Origin: SPCO01 sp964579825
GTDB taxonomy: Bacteria; Chloroflexota; Limnocylindria; Limnocylindrales; CSP1-4
NCBI GenBank assembly: GCA_964579825.1
Contig: CAZOHT010000008.1
Span: 42,763-106,762, forward strand
Length of the DNA stretch: 64,000 nucleotides
Direction of reading: 5' to 3'
Below the pieces are notes generated by a model, which saw only the letters and a list, made by a program, of their open reading frames with translations, was not told where the DNA came from and ran no database searches. This document shows positions 1-9,557 of the stretch, piece after piece; position 1 is the first letter of the stretch; each line of letters begins with the position of its first letter. The position numbers and the translations under genes are program-made.

Positions 1-3000
1 ATGGCCGGGTTGACGGCACTCGAGGCATAGACCGGGTTGTTGACGACCACGCCCCCACCACCGGCCGGCGACAAGGTCGTGGTCGTCTCGATGAGACCGG
101 TCCCGCCGTAGGTCATCTGGGCGAACGTCGTGAAGAGCGCGATGTCATCGACGTACACGGATCCGCCGGCGTTCGAGTTCTCGATCTTGACGCGCACGCG
201 GCCATCGCTGTCCATCGGGATCGGCAGATCCCAGGCGTGGCTCGTCCAACTCGTCTCGCTGTAGTCGACGCCCATCCCGCCGAACGCGACCCAGTTGTTG
301 CTGCTCCGTTTCCAGTAGCTGGCGGTGTAGCGGGCCGTGCCCGCGCCGGAGACCAGGTTCCAACCCTGTAGTCGGAAGGTCTGCCCGGGCACCAAGGTCC
401 GTTCCTGGATCGTGGTGCCACTCCCGGCAAGCTTGATCGAGCCGAGACCGCCGGCGTGGACCGTGGTCGTCTCGAACGTGGCACTCGTGCTCCGCCAGCC
501 CGAGGCGATGCCATCCTCGAAGCCCGGGTTGGCCAGGAACTGATCGGTCGTCTGGACCGGGTGGCCGAGGCTGTCGTAACTCGTCGCCTGGTCGACCACG
601 GCGATCGAGCGCGCCGAGGCGTACAGGTTGGCCATCTGGGAGCGGTCGAGCGCGACCTTGTAGACCGCCACCTCGTCGATCGAGCCGTTGAACCATTCCG
701 GTGTGACCGAATCGCGCCCGTTCGTGCCGATCTGGAGCTTGCGGGTGTTGTCGACGACGAGCGGCGTCCCGGCCGTCGTGAACGGCCCAGAACTGATGAG
801 CACCCCGTCGACGTAGATCGCGACCGTGTCGGCCGCGTCGTCGACACTAAGGCCGACCTGGATCCAACGCCCGATCTGCCAGTCGTAGGGGGCCTTGAAC
901 GACGGACGCAGCCAGGCGGAGCCATTGCCGATGTCGGCCAGGATGGCCCGAACCTTGGTCGTCGGATCGACGTACAGCTTGAGATCGAACGAGTGATCGG
1001 TCCCGGCGGCGGTGCCATAGCGGGACCCGAGGATCGCGAGCGACGTGCCGTTGCTGGCGGGCTTGACCCAGGCCACGGCGCTGAACGAGCCGGTCACCGA
1101 GCCGAACGTGCCGACCTTGGTGACCGAGTTCGACGCCGCCGTATAGGTCGCGCCGACGCTGGCCGACGACGGCGTGAGCGCGTTACTCGACGTCGCCTGG
1201 CCGACGGCGGTGTGAGTCCCGACAACGCCACCGCCAGGCGTGTTGGCATCGAGCGCAGTCCCGGACGACTCCTCGAGCCGGTAGTAGGCGAGGATGTCGG
1301 TGTTCGTCGTGCCGTTCCAGTTCTTCGTGGCGGACTCGACCGCCCGCGGATAGTCGGGCGTGGCCTCGAGCACCGGGTTGATCGTGTGGGTCAGCTGGCC
1401 GCGGTCGTCGTAGGTGTAGAAGGTCCGGTACAGGTCGTCGTTGGTGTTGGCCGAGTCGACCCGGCTGGCGTACAACTGGTCGGCACTCTGGCTCCAGGCG
1501 AGCTGCCCGCCGAGCAGCGGGTTGACGTAGTTGTCGACCTTGGCGCCAGCCCGGCTGCCCTGGCGGCTGACGACCGGATCGGCCGACGGCGTGCGGTAGG
1601 CGGTCGTTCGATTGACCCGCGACAGGCCGTCGAACTCGTGCTCCGTGCGCTTCGTGGCGGCGATCCCAGCGCCATCGGTCGGCCAGTTGCCGCTCGTCAG
1701 GCAATTGCCCGACGTGCAGCCCACCGGCACGTAGTCGATGAACGTCCGCCCGTCGGCGATCAGGTCGGTATGGATCGCCGCCCCGGCGGCGATCGCTGGG
1801 CTGTCCTGCCACAGCGCCCTCGTCCCGAGCGGGTTCGTACCGCGGTCCCAGGCCAGGATCCGGATGAGGTCGGCGCCACTGGCCCCGTTGTGGCTCTTGT
1901 CGGTGATCTTCATCGGCGCCCCGCTCGACCAGTCGACAGTCAAGCGGTAGTCGTCCGGGCCGTTCGTGCTGGTGAGGTCCCAGCGCGGATCGCTGACGGT
2001 CGTCAGCCGGTGGTTGGCGTCGTACACGAATCCCGTGCAGCCCGACGGCGTCCCCGGCGTCGACCCGCAGACGGCCTCGCGCCGAGCCGGCTTCACCTGG
2101 ACGAGGTCGCCCGAGGTGACCTTGAATGTCGTCGCCCGCCCGGTGATCGGGCTGCCCGGCGTCCCGAGCTTCTCGGTCAGCGTGGTCGAGCCGGCTGCCC
2201 GACTGATATCGATCCGTCGGGTGTACGAACCCCCGTCGGAGGGTCCGTGGATCCCGGTCAACGTGTACGAGCGCTGGCTGTTCACGCTGGCCGTGTCGTA
2301 CGTGTAATCGAGCGTGACGGTGTTCGCGTCGCGATCCTTGATGCTGGTCAGGAGCCCATCGCGGTTGAACGCGTGGACCGACCGGTCGGCGTAGGTGGCC
2401 AGGAAGTCGGCCGAGCCGGCGACGGATGCGGCCGGCAGGCTGCGGTAGGTGAGGTTGTCGAACAGGGCGAACGTGCCATCGACCGCGGACAGCACGTAGC
2501 CCGTCCAGCGCACGTCGTCGCCGACCGGGCCGTTGGGCGGCGGGGTCCCCGACGTCCCGAGCGGGTTGTCGTTGTAGAAGGACAGGATCTGACGGGCGTC
2601 CTCGAGCAGATTGCGCGTGACGTGCGACCAGGTGACCGGGACCTCGGCACTGACCTGGATCGGGTTGACCGCGTCCGATGGTGGCGTGGACCCCGCGTAG
2701 TAGGTGATCGAGCCTGTGGCATAGCCGCCGGCGCCATCCGAGTCGAGGCGCAGGTCCTTGAGATCGAACCGGATCGCGACCGATTGGCCGCCGACCTTGC
2801 GCCAGTCCCAGGCGACGAACGGGTTGGCATACAGCCCACCCGATGACGTAAGCCAGCAGGACGTGGTCGTGTTGCAGGTCGGCGAGCCGGCGAGGTTGGC
2901 CGGCGTGACCTTGAGACTGTTCGACGACCCCGGTGCGCCCTCGGCGTAGCTCGAGGCCTTGGCCGGGTTGACCGAGAACGTCGGGAAGGTCGGCTCGGCC

Positions 3001-6000
3001 AGGACCGTCGAGGCACTCGGGCTGAAGTACATGCCGTCGAGGTAGGTCGACCCAGAGCTCGACGGCCGGCTCTTGACGACGACACCGGTGACCTCGAACT
3101 GGTCGAACGTGCCGCCGGGAAGCAACGTGCGCACGTCGTCATACACGTTCCGCAGCGCGATCGTTCGCCAGGTGTCGGCCACCGTCCCGCCGTAGTCGAC
3201 CTGGGCGAATCCGGTCGACCAGGTCGTGCCGACGGTGTACACGATCCAGGTATCGGGGTAGTCCGCGCTGTTCGTGGCGTTGTGGATCTTGAGGGCCACG
3301 CCGGTCCCGACGGCCGAAGTCGTCCGGATCGCGAACGAGAAGTAGCGATACGTGTTGAGCGAGATGGTCGGCGTGTAGGCGGACAGGGAGATGTCGACGT
3401 CCGCGTTGACGCGCACGACGGACGGACCCGACTTGTCCGGGATGGTCTGGCTCGCGGCTGTGTACAACTTGCCGGTCAGCGTCGTCCCACCGCCGCCGTT
3501 CTCATCGAAGAACGTGATCCGCGGTCGCTCGACGAGGACCGGTGCCCCGGCGATCTGCCCCTGGCCGTCGGTGTTCAGGAAGCTGCGGGCACCCGACGCA
3601 TCCTGGTACGTGTAGGCACCTGACTGGTCGGCTGCCGATGTGTCGGTGAAGTGCTCGTCCCAGTTGGTCGACCAGCCACACGCCTCGAGCATCCCGACGT
3701 ACTTGGTCGGCGCGCCCGTCGATGGACAGTCGAGGACGGCGGTCGCGCTGTCGTAGTTGTAGGCGACGCCCATCGCCACCAGATCGCTGAAGCCGATCCC
3801 GCCGGCACCGGTGTAGTGCAGGTTGCGGGTCGCGAGGTCGATGCCGAGCGAGCCGCCGTCGCCGGTCGTCGTGGACTTCAGGTCGTTGCCCGGGGCGCCC
3901 GAACCGACCGTGACGCTGAACTCGTCGCGCTCGACCGACGACGAGCCGGTCCAGCGGGTGTTGTCGCTGGACAGGACCTTCTTGTCGCGACTGTTGTAGG
4001 CCGACGGCTTGGCCCAGTCCGACGCGTACAGCCGCGTCCCGCTCGATCCGCCGAAGCGATGGATGAGATCGAGCCGCAGGCTGTACGTGCCCGGCACCGA
4101 GGGCGGCGTGATGGCCAGCGACATGATCGGCGTCGGGTTGGCGCCGCCGATCGCCGACGGGACGTCGGCCGCGAAGTCGGCCTGGCCGGACGCCGCGGTC
4201 TTGCCCTTCTGGTCGAGGAAGCGATAGCCGACCTGGTAGCAGTCGGCGTCGCCTGCGCTCGTGCAGCGGTCGAACGCGAAGCCCGACACGTTGTTGGTCA
4301 GGGTGATCGGCAACACGGTGGCGACGCCGGCGGTCATCGAGCTCGGGGCGTAGTTGGCGCCGAGCTTTGCGTCGAAGTCGATGGCGACCTTGGGCACCTC
4401 GTAGGTGATGGTGAGCTTGGGTCGGTTCGACAGGGTGCCATTGGTGGAGGTGTAGAAGTCGGTCTCCCAGAAGCCAGCACCCTCAGAGCTCATCTTGAGT
4501 TCGAACCCGAGGTTGGCCTTCCAGTCGACGCCACGTCGGGTGTAGTGGGCACGGACGGCGTTGGTCACATCGAAGTCGACCGTGCAGTCGGTCGCGCCGG
4601 TCGAGCAGGTCAGGACGTTCGGGCTGTCGTAGCCGGTCAGGACCTTGCCGTTGACATCGTTCCAGGTCGAGGTGTTGCCCCAGCCGACCTTGAGCGGGCG
4701 GGCCATGAGGTAGCGGTTGGCGCCGTAGCGGTTGATGTCCTCGCGCAGACTGAGCGTGGCGCTCGTGACCACCGATGCCGTCGTGCCCGACGGGAAGAGC
4801 GATGGTGGCGGGAAGTACAGGTATGAGCGCAGCATCCCCCACGCGGCATCGGGGCTGCCGATGTTGTCGTCGCCCATGCGCAGGGTCGACGGGGAGGTCG
4901 GATACGTCGTCGGGTTGCCCTGGCCGGCGTACGTCTCGATGTAGTACAACGTGGAGCCATTGACGGTGCAGCCCGATCCGCCGACCACGATGCACGCGGT
5001 CGGATCGAGCGTGACCGGGTAGATCGCGTCGGTGAGCCAGGCCTCATCGAGCGTGTAGGTCAGCGCGGTCTCGCCGCCATCGAGCGCCTCGACCGAGACG
5101 ACGACCGCCGACTCCGGCGCCGGCATGTACAGGCCGTCGATGAGGACCGGCGCGCTGATGCGACCGACCTCGACCATGACGTCGCGGCCGTCCTCGGTCT
5201 GCGGCGCCTGGAGCAGGATCGTCCGTCCATCGCGATCGAGGGTCACCGTCAGCCCGGGTGCCTCGATCACGAAGGTGAACCGGTGACTGCCACCGGCGGC
5301 ATCGAGCACGGCACCGAACTCGAATCCGGTGTCGACCGCCTTGACCGTGATCCGGTCGAGACCGCTCGGGCCCTCCACGACGACCGTGCCTTCGGGCAGC
5401 GGCTGGGCATCCGGCTTGACGATCGGGCCGGTCGGTACCTCGGGTGTCGGTGTCGGCTCAGCGGTCGGCGAGGGTGTCGGTGCGGACGATGGCGACGGCG
5501 ACGGGTTTGGATCGGGGCTCGGGCTGGTTGAGGGGCTGGGGCTGGCGCCGGGAATCGGGTCCGGGCTGGATCCGGCGCTCGGCGAAGGAGAAAGGCTCGG
5601 CGACGCGGATGGACTGGCCGCCGCCCCGACCTCGGCGTCGGGGCTGGTCACCGGAGCGGCGGTGGCCGTCGGCGAAGGCGCCGGCGATGCGGGCGTGTCC
5701 GGCTGGACGACGGGCTCCGTGGGCAGTCCGAAGATCGTCTTCCCATCGGACACGGTCGCTTGACCGTAGCCCGGGACACGGAGGTGGAGGATCCCGCTGC
5801 CGCCGGACATCTCGACGAGACCGTCGTTGGCGTCCTTAGTCGACACGGTCACCTGGCGGTCGTTGCTCGCGACCTTGAAGCTGTCGTCGCCCGCGGGCAC
5901 GAGGCTCAGGTCGATCGCCTGCCAGACCCCGCCCGGGTCCAGGAAGTTGAGTCGACCCGCCGATGCGTCCAGGGTGAACGAACCGTCCTTGTTGGCGGTC

Positions 6001-6329
6001 TGGGTGGTGTGCTCGGAACGCGCGGAGATGACCTCGGTGTCTTCGGCCGGCGGGACGTACTTGACATCGCGCGGACGGATCCGGGTCCCGTCCGCCAGGA
6101 CCTCGACCCCTGCCGCATCGGCGCTCGCGGCACCCGACAGGTCGATCGGGGCTGCCTCGGCCTCGACGGCGGTGCCCGGTGGGATGGCCTTGCCGGGGAT
6201 CGGATCCGCTTGTCGTGGTCCGATGGCCGAGGCTGCGGCCGGAGCGACTGGAACCACGAGGAGGAGCTCAGCCAGAATCAGAGCCGGTAGCACGGCGGCG
6301 GCGCGGCCGGACCAGCGGGTCCCCCTCAT
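1..6329 (-). CDS. giant secreted DNRLRE/YD-repeat/LamG protein, C-terminus outside window
   Basis: Exported RHS-like surface protein that runs off the left edge. The frame from the ATG at 6329 stays open for about 2,109 codons. An N-terminal signal peptide (hydrophobic AVLPALILAELLLVVPVAPA, then AAA) is followed by a beta-rich region. A Pro/Ser linker of repeated SPSPS units lies at about residues 210-296, a DNRLRE-like domain at about 440-640, YD-type repeats (for example YTYDDRGQLTHT near 1636), and a LamG/concanavalin-type fold at about 1680-1900 (YYRLEESSG, then WIQVGLSVDD, GSIDEVAVY). The layout matches the RHS toxin at 11694, so the unseen end may carry an RHS core and toxin tip. The function is inferred as adhesion or contact-dependent competition. 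GGGGA precedes the ATG by 7 nt. Confidence 0.85.
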   Translation of the reverse strand, partial: MRGTRWSGRAAAVLPALILAELLLVVPVAPAAASAIGPRQADPIPGKAIPPGTAVEAEAAPIDLSGAASADAAGVEVLADGTRIRPRDVKYVPPAEDTEVISARSEHTTQTANKDGSFTLDASAGRLNFLDPGGVWQAIDLSLVPAGDDSFKVASNDRQVTVSTKDANDGLVEMSGGSGILHLRVPGYGQATVSDGKTIFGLPTEPVVQPDTPASPAPSPTATAAPVTSPDAEVGAAASPSASPSLSPSPSAGSSPDPIPGASPSPSTSPSPDPNPSPSPSSAPTPSPTAEPTPTPEVPTGPIVKPDAQPLPEGTVVVEGPSGLDRITVKAVDTGFEFGAVLDAAGGSHRFTFVIEAPGLTVTLDRDGRTILLQAPQTEDGRDVMVEVGRISAPVLIDGLYMPAPESAVVVSVEALDGGETALTYTLDEAWLTDAIYPVTLDPTACIVVGGSGCTVNGSTLYYIETYAGQGNPTTYPTSPSTLRMGDDNIGSPDAAWGMLRSYLYFPPPSLFPSGTTASVVTSATLSLREDINRYGANRYLMARPLKVGWGNTSTWNDVNGKVLTGYDSPNVLTCSTGATDCTVDFDVTNAVRAHYTRRGVDWKANLGFELKMSSEGAGFWETDFYTSTNGTLSNRPKLTITYEVPKVAIDFDAKLGANYAPSSMTAGVATVLPITLTNNVSGFAFDRCTSAGDADCYQVGYRFLDQKGKTAASGQADFAADVPSAIGGANPTPIMSLAITPPSVPGTYSLRLDLIHRFGGSSGTRLYASDWAKPSAYNSRDKKVLSSDNTRWTGSSSVERDEFSVTVGSGAPGNDLKSTTTGDGGSLGIDLATRNLHYTGAGGIGFSDLVAMGVAYNYDSATAVLDCPSTGAPTKYVGMLEACGWSTNWDEHFTDTSAADQSGAYTYQDASGARSFLNTDGQGQIAGAPVLVERPRITFFDENGGGGTTLTGKLYTAASQTIPDKSGPSVVRVNADVDISLSAYTPTISLNTYRYFSFAIRTTSAVGTGVALKIHNATNSADYPDTWIVYTVGTTWSTGFAQVDYGGTVADTWRTIALRNVYDDVRTLLPGGTFDQFEVTGVVVKSRPSSSGSTYLDGMYFSPSASTVLAEPTFPTFSVNPAKASSYAEGAPGSSNSLKVTPANLAGSPTCNTTTSCWLTSSGGLYANPFVAWDWRKVGGQSVAIRFDLKDLRLDSDGAGGYATGSITYYAGSTPPSDAVNPIQVSAEVPVTWSHVTRNLLEDARQILSFYNDNPLGTSGTPPPNGPVGDDVRWTGYVLSAVDGTFALFDNLTYRSLPAASVAGSADFLATYADRSVHAFNRDGLLTSIKDRDANTVTLDYTYDTASVNSQRSYTLTGIHGPSDGGSYTRRIDISRAAGSTTLTEKLGTPGSPITGRATTFKVTSGDLVQVKPARREAVCGSTPGTPSGCTGFVYDANHRLTTVSDPRWDLTSTNGPDDYRLTVDWSSGAPMKITDKSHNGASGADLIRILAWDRGTNPLGTRALWQDSPAIAAGAAIHTDLIADGRTFIDYVPVGCTSGNCLTSGNWPTDGAGIAATKRTEHEFDGLSRVNRTTAYRTPSADPVVSRQGSRAGAKVDNYVNPLLGGQLAWSQSADQLYASRVDSANTNDDLYRTFYTYDDRGQLTHTINPVLEATPDYPRAVESATKNWNGTTNTDILAYYRLEESSGTALDANTPGGGVVGTHTAVGQATSSNALTPSSASVGATYTAASNSVTKVGTFGSVTGSFSAVAWVKPASNGTSLAILGSRYGTAAGTDHSFDLKLYVDPTTKVRAILADIGNGSAWLRPSFKAPYDWQIGRWIQVGLSVDDAADTVAIYVDGVLISSGPFTTAGTPLVVDNTRKLQIGTNGRDSVTPEWFNGSIDEVAVYKVALDRSQMANLYASARSIAVVDQATSYDSLGHPVQTTDQFLANPGFEDGIASGWRSTSATFETTTVHAGGLGSIKLAGSGTTIQERTLVPGQTFRLQGWNLVSGAGTARYTASYWKRSSNNWVAFGGMGVDYSETSWTSHAWDLPIPMDSDGRVRVKIENSNAGGSVYVDDIALFTTFAQMTYGGTGLIETTTTLSPAGGGGVVVNNPVYASSAVNPA

Positions 6330-6919
6330 CCGTCTTCCCCAAGCCGTCGATCAGGCCGACAGCCTCCTCCTGGGTCACTCGACGATCAGTGGGGCGATCG
6401 CCCGATGTCGACCCATGACGCTCGCCCGCGCGCGGCGAGTGCTGTCGCGGACTTTCGCCCGACCAACGGAGGCGTGTCAATAGGACTTATCCACAACTTT
6501 GGTCGACCATGACGGACATGGCAATTCGTGGATCGTCGCGGCGTTAGCGACCGGCCCTATTTGATTGCCAAGCAGAGAGCCACCATGCCTTTCTCACGCG
6601 TTCGTGCGATTGGGCCTCCTCGACGTGCGAACCGCGTGGTACCACATGGTCGAGGCAAGGAATGAGCCGACCGTCCTGCGATGGACCTGAGTCGCCAGCT
6701 TGCGGGGCTGGCCGACGAACCACGTCCGAAGGGATCCCAAGGCGGCGTCCGCTCGGCCAGCGGCTCGCCGGCCTGACCCCCGAGCGCACTCACGGCGCCT
6801 CGACCAGCGTCAACCGTCTGGGCACCGAGCGCGTTGCTTACGCAATCTTGCTCCGGGGCTACGCGTCCAGCCTATGCTGGAGCTGTCCAGAGAGCGTAAA
6901 CAGGGATGGGAGGCAGTCG
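6330..6919. other. intergenic region between divergent RHS-like and TIR genes
   Basis: About 590 bases without a convincing gene. Frames here lack recognisable motifs and ribosome sites. It must hold the promoters of the minus-strand surface protein and the plus-strand TIR gene. One exact match to the DnaA-box consensus (TTATCCACA, 6487-6495) stands alone and is probably chance. No repeat or RNA gene was recognised. Confidence 0.5.
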
Positions 6920-7627
6920 TTGGACGCGGACGAGATCAAGGAGAAGCTCGCGGGCGCCGGCTACTCGCCAAACGGACCCACCAGACTCGCTAATGATCTC
7001 GGCGATCAGGTTCGGATCAAGGGCGTCGTCGTGAATGCGTACGACAACGGCACCGTTCAGGTGCAGGGTGTTCCCGAGCTGGCCGTGCAGGTCCGTGAGC
7101 TTCTCGGCGTATTGGATGGCGGTGGCAGACAACGGACCGCTCGCGGCCAACCTGCTGCAGCGGCTGCCACCAACCGCGACGTCTTCGTCGTCTATGGGCA
7201 CGACATTGGAGCGCGGACTCAGCTTGAAGCGATGCTGCGCCGTTGGAACCTTGAACCTCTAATCCTTGAGCAACTCCCGTCGGAGGGGACCACGCTTATC
7301 GAGAAGCTGGAGAAGTACGCCAGGGATGACGTTCGCTTTGGGGTTGTCCTAGCCACTCCCGACGACGTTGGAAATGCGGTAGGCAAGGACGACGAGCGCA
7401 AGTCCCGCGCGCGACAGAACGTCGTTCTTGAACTCGGTCTGCTACTGGCGAAGCTCGGTCGAGCACGGGTCGCGATCCTACTCAAGGATCAGGCGATGAT
7501 GGAGCGACCGTCGGACCTCCAAGGGCTGATCTACTACGCCTTCACCGATGATGTCGACGAGGTGAAGCTGCAGTTGGCCAAAGAGATGCACAAGCAAGGC
7601 ATCGCCATCGACCTTGGCCGCGTGTAG
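6920..7627 (+). CDS. TIR-domain effector, Cap12/Pycsar-type (copy 1)
   Basis: 235-residue predicted TIR-like NADase of the PF10137 class seen in CBASS/Pycsar-type effectors. Residues about 1-65 form a small beta domain (PNGPTRLANDLGDQVRIKG, then NGTVQVQG) resembling the TBP-like N-terminus of RNase HIII. Residues 86-235 carry the TIR hallmarks: DVFVVYGHD, GTTLIEKLEKYA with the putative catalytic Glu, VVLATPDD, RARQNVVLELGLLLAKLGR and PSDLQGLIYY. The start is a TTG, chosen because GGGAGG lies 6 nt upstream and because the second copy at 25551-26258 begins at the same TTG with its own AGGAGG. An in-frame extension to 6662 is not conserved. Neighbours are a Shedu-like nuclease and a PIN-like gene. 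No cyclase of CBASS type is visible beside it, so the trigger is unknown. Confidence 0.88.
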   Translation: MDADEIKEKLAGAGYSPNGPTRLANDLGDQVRIKGVVVNAYDNGTVQVQGVPELAVQVRELLGVLDGGGRQRTARGQPAAAAATNRDVFVVYGHDIGARTQLEAMLRRWNLEPLILEQLPSEGTTLIEKLEKYARDDVRFGVVLATPDDVGNAVGKDDERKSRARQNVVLELGLLLAKLGRARVAILLKDQAMMERPSDLQGLIYYAFTDDVDEVKLQLAKEMHKQGIAIDLGRV

Positions 7628-7811
7628 GGCGCTACGAGCAACTGTTCTTGAACAGAATAGGCTTGCCTTGCGGGCCGAAGACCCTGTCGCGGAGTTAGCG
7701 CAGCGCTTGGCTCGTCTCAAAGGACCACAACCTGCCGTTGTCTGTTCCGACCCCCAGCACGACCCCCTCTTGGGGAACGAAGTCCTTTCGTCGTCCGTTG
7801 AGTAGTCGAAC

Positions 7812-7829
7812 GGCGGACTGCAATCCGCC
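7812..7829. terminator. hairpin between convergent genes
   Basis: Perfect 6-bp stem GGCGGA/TCCGCC with a 6-nt loop, lying between the convergent ends of the TIR and Shedu-like genes. There is no T-tract on either side, so a bidirectional terminator role is inferred from position only. Confidence 0.35.
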
Positions 7830-7852
7830 TCGAAGAGCCATACATCGCTCAG

Positions 7853-9079
7853 TCAATCGGTCCCAGCCAACCCGACGAGCCACTCCGCACGAGCCAGAAG
7901 TTCGTCGAAGGTTACGATTTCCGGCTCGACCACACTTCGGCGAAACAACTCGAAGGAACGGATCTTCTCCACGTTCGGGCCTCCCCCCTCTCCGAGTAAC
8001 TCTCGGAGCATGCCGATCAGCAGGTACGAGCGAGGTCGCATCAGGAACGTAACCTCGGTCGGGATCTCCGAGCCGTCCTCGGCGCGCTCGCGGAGCGCCT
8101 CGCCGATGTCTTCGATGGCGCGTCGCACGGTGCCTTGGGACTGTGCTATGCCCGCCGCGATGTCGCCCGATGGTGCGTACACCCCCGGTCGATAGTGGGG
8201 GCCAAGGAGGTTCGTCCGGTGCGTCTTGAACTCGGCGAAGGTCATCCATCGAACGACCCCAGACGTCCGCATCACCGCGTCGGCCCGCTTGCCCTCGTGC
8301 GCCATCGACGACCCGCCGACCACCTGCTCGAGGCGCTCCCTGTCCCACGACGAGTAGAGCTGAGCCCCTAGCCCTGCGCCGAGTATCCAGGGGTTCAATT
8401 CAAAGAACATCTGCCACACCTTTTCCGGACTCTTGCCGGGAGCAGCCACGACCGCGGCGTCGAATGCGTCGTCGTCCGTCAAGAGTGTGCGGAACCACTC
8501 AACTTCGGTCCGCCGCCGTCGCATGGCGATGACGTCATGTGCGGCCGCATCATCACTTATGAGCGCCCGGAAGAATTCGGGGTCTCGTTCGTAGATCTGG
8601 CCGATTGCCTCGGGCGTCGAGAACACGGCGCGCACGGTCGCATCGTCAACGCGAGACGTGGCTCCGCCTTCCACCGGTATGTACTCGATGTTTCGCAGGA
8701 GCTCAACGACACGTGCTGCTTCGTCACCCTGGAATGTGGCTACGTTCTTGATCCTTGGCCCCGTTGCGAGGTTGTCGACTCGCTGGATCATGATCTTCGT
8801 AACGTTGCCAGGTGACCCGCTCACCAGGAGCTTGAGCTGGACCCGGCCGGTGGGTGACTCGTGGACCAGCCACTGCGTCCCGTCTTCCTCAGTGGCCTCG
8901 ATCACCGTGTCGCTGATGGGGTCGATGACCTTGTGAACGAAACGGGCCGGGACGCCGCCTGCCGATGGGTCTGGGAACGTCTTTGACAGGTACGTCTGGT
9001 CGGGCCTGCGGCCTTCGGCGTAGTCCACTTCGCCCGCTTGGCGATCATCCTTGAATGCGAACGGCTGCGGCATCGGCAC
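7853..9079 (-). CDS. Shedu-like anti-phage nuclease (DUF4263)
   Basis: 408 residues. The N-terminal half (about 1-215) is a variable, probably sensing or oligomerising region. The C-terminal half has the PD-(D/E)XK-type signature of Shedu (SduA/DUF4263): VWQMFFELNPWILGAG, then GKRADAVMR, the core WMTFAEFKTHRT (E and K of the ExK motif) and SGDIAAGIAQSQGTVRRAI. Known Shedu proteins are single-gene defence nucleases, which fits a lone gene convergent with the TIR effector. The start is a GTG at 9079 with AGGGA just upstream; an ATG two codons later is equally possible. The family call is from motif recognition and the specificity is unknown. Confidence 0.82.
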   Translation of the reverse strand: MPMPQPFAFKDDRQAGEVDYAEGRRPDQTYLSKTFPDPSAGGVPARFVHKVIDPISDTVIEATEEDGTQWLVHESPTGRVQLKLLVSGSPGNVTKIMIQRVDNLATGPRIKNVATFQGDEAARVVELLRNIEYIPVEGGATSRVDDATVRAVFSTPEAIGQIYERDPEFFRALISDDAAAHDVIAMRRRRTEVEWFRTLLTDDDAFDAAVVAAPGKSPEKVWQMFFELNPWILGAGLGAQLYSSWDRERLEQVVGGSSMAHEGKRADAVMRTSGVVRWMTFAEFKTHRTNLLGPHYRPGVYAPSGDIAAGIAQSQGTVRRAIEDIGEALRERAEDGSEIPTEVTFLMRPRSYLLIGMLRELLGEGGGPNVEKIRSFELFRRSVVEPEIVTFDELLARAEWLVGLAGTD

Positions 9080-9557
9080 GGTCCCTACGGGTTGGATGAA
9101 CGACTAGTATCGCCTACCGTGTTTGCATGCCCGTCAGACCTCGCCGCCGGCAGACGCACGCACATCGGCAACCTGCGGTCCCGGTGAGCAGACCAGTGCC
9201 ACTTGCTCTCATGCTCCGTGCGGAGTATCTAAGAGTCCCCGAATCGCGACGGGCTTCCCTTTCATGTGACTCCGACGCCGGTGTTGACACCATTGGCGGG
9301 CCCAAGGAGTCAGGGTGGCGTTCCCAGACGGTGGTGGTCGCCTTCTGGCCGCAGGTTCGAGACGTGTCGGCGAGGGAGATGGGCCCGGGCGACCGGGTTG
9401 TCGGTCGGCAATTGCACACGCATCAGGAAGGGCGAAGTGGTCCCACATCCGATGTTCTGGGCAGCCCTCGAGACAATGGAAGGCACGGACCCGAAATCTG
9501 TCGCGACGACGACCTGATGCTTGGCGTCACGAGCCACAACATGGGACTGTTGTCGGC
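9080..9557. other. intergenic region between divergent Shedu-like and PIN-like genes
   Basis: About 480 bases holding the divergent promoters. No gene, RNA or repeat was recognised. A T-arm-like GGTTCGAGAC at 9354-9363 is not part of a foldable tRNA. Confidence 0.45.

Noticed and set aside
456..2846. 796-codon plus-strand open frame
   Set aside because: Antisense to the giant DNRLRE/LamG protein; composition is Arg/Val/Asp-rich GC-frame noise with no domain, while the minus strand reads continuous recognisable domains.
6487..6495. DnaA-box match TTATCCACA suggesting an origin
   Set aside because: Single site, no cluster, no AT-rich unwinding element and no dnaA, dnaN or repA nearby.
9325..9400. 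T-arm-like GGTTCGAGAC as a tRNA
   Set aside because: No acceptor, D or anticodon stems can be folded around it.
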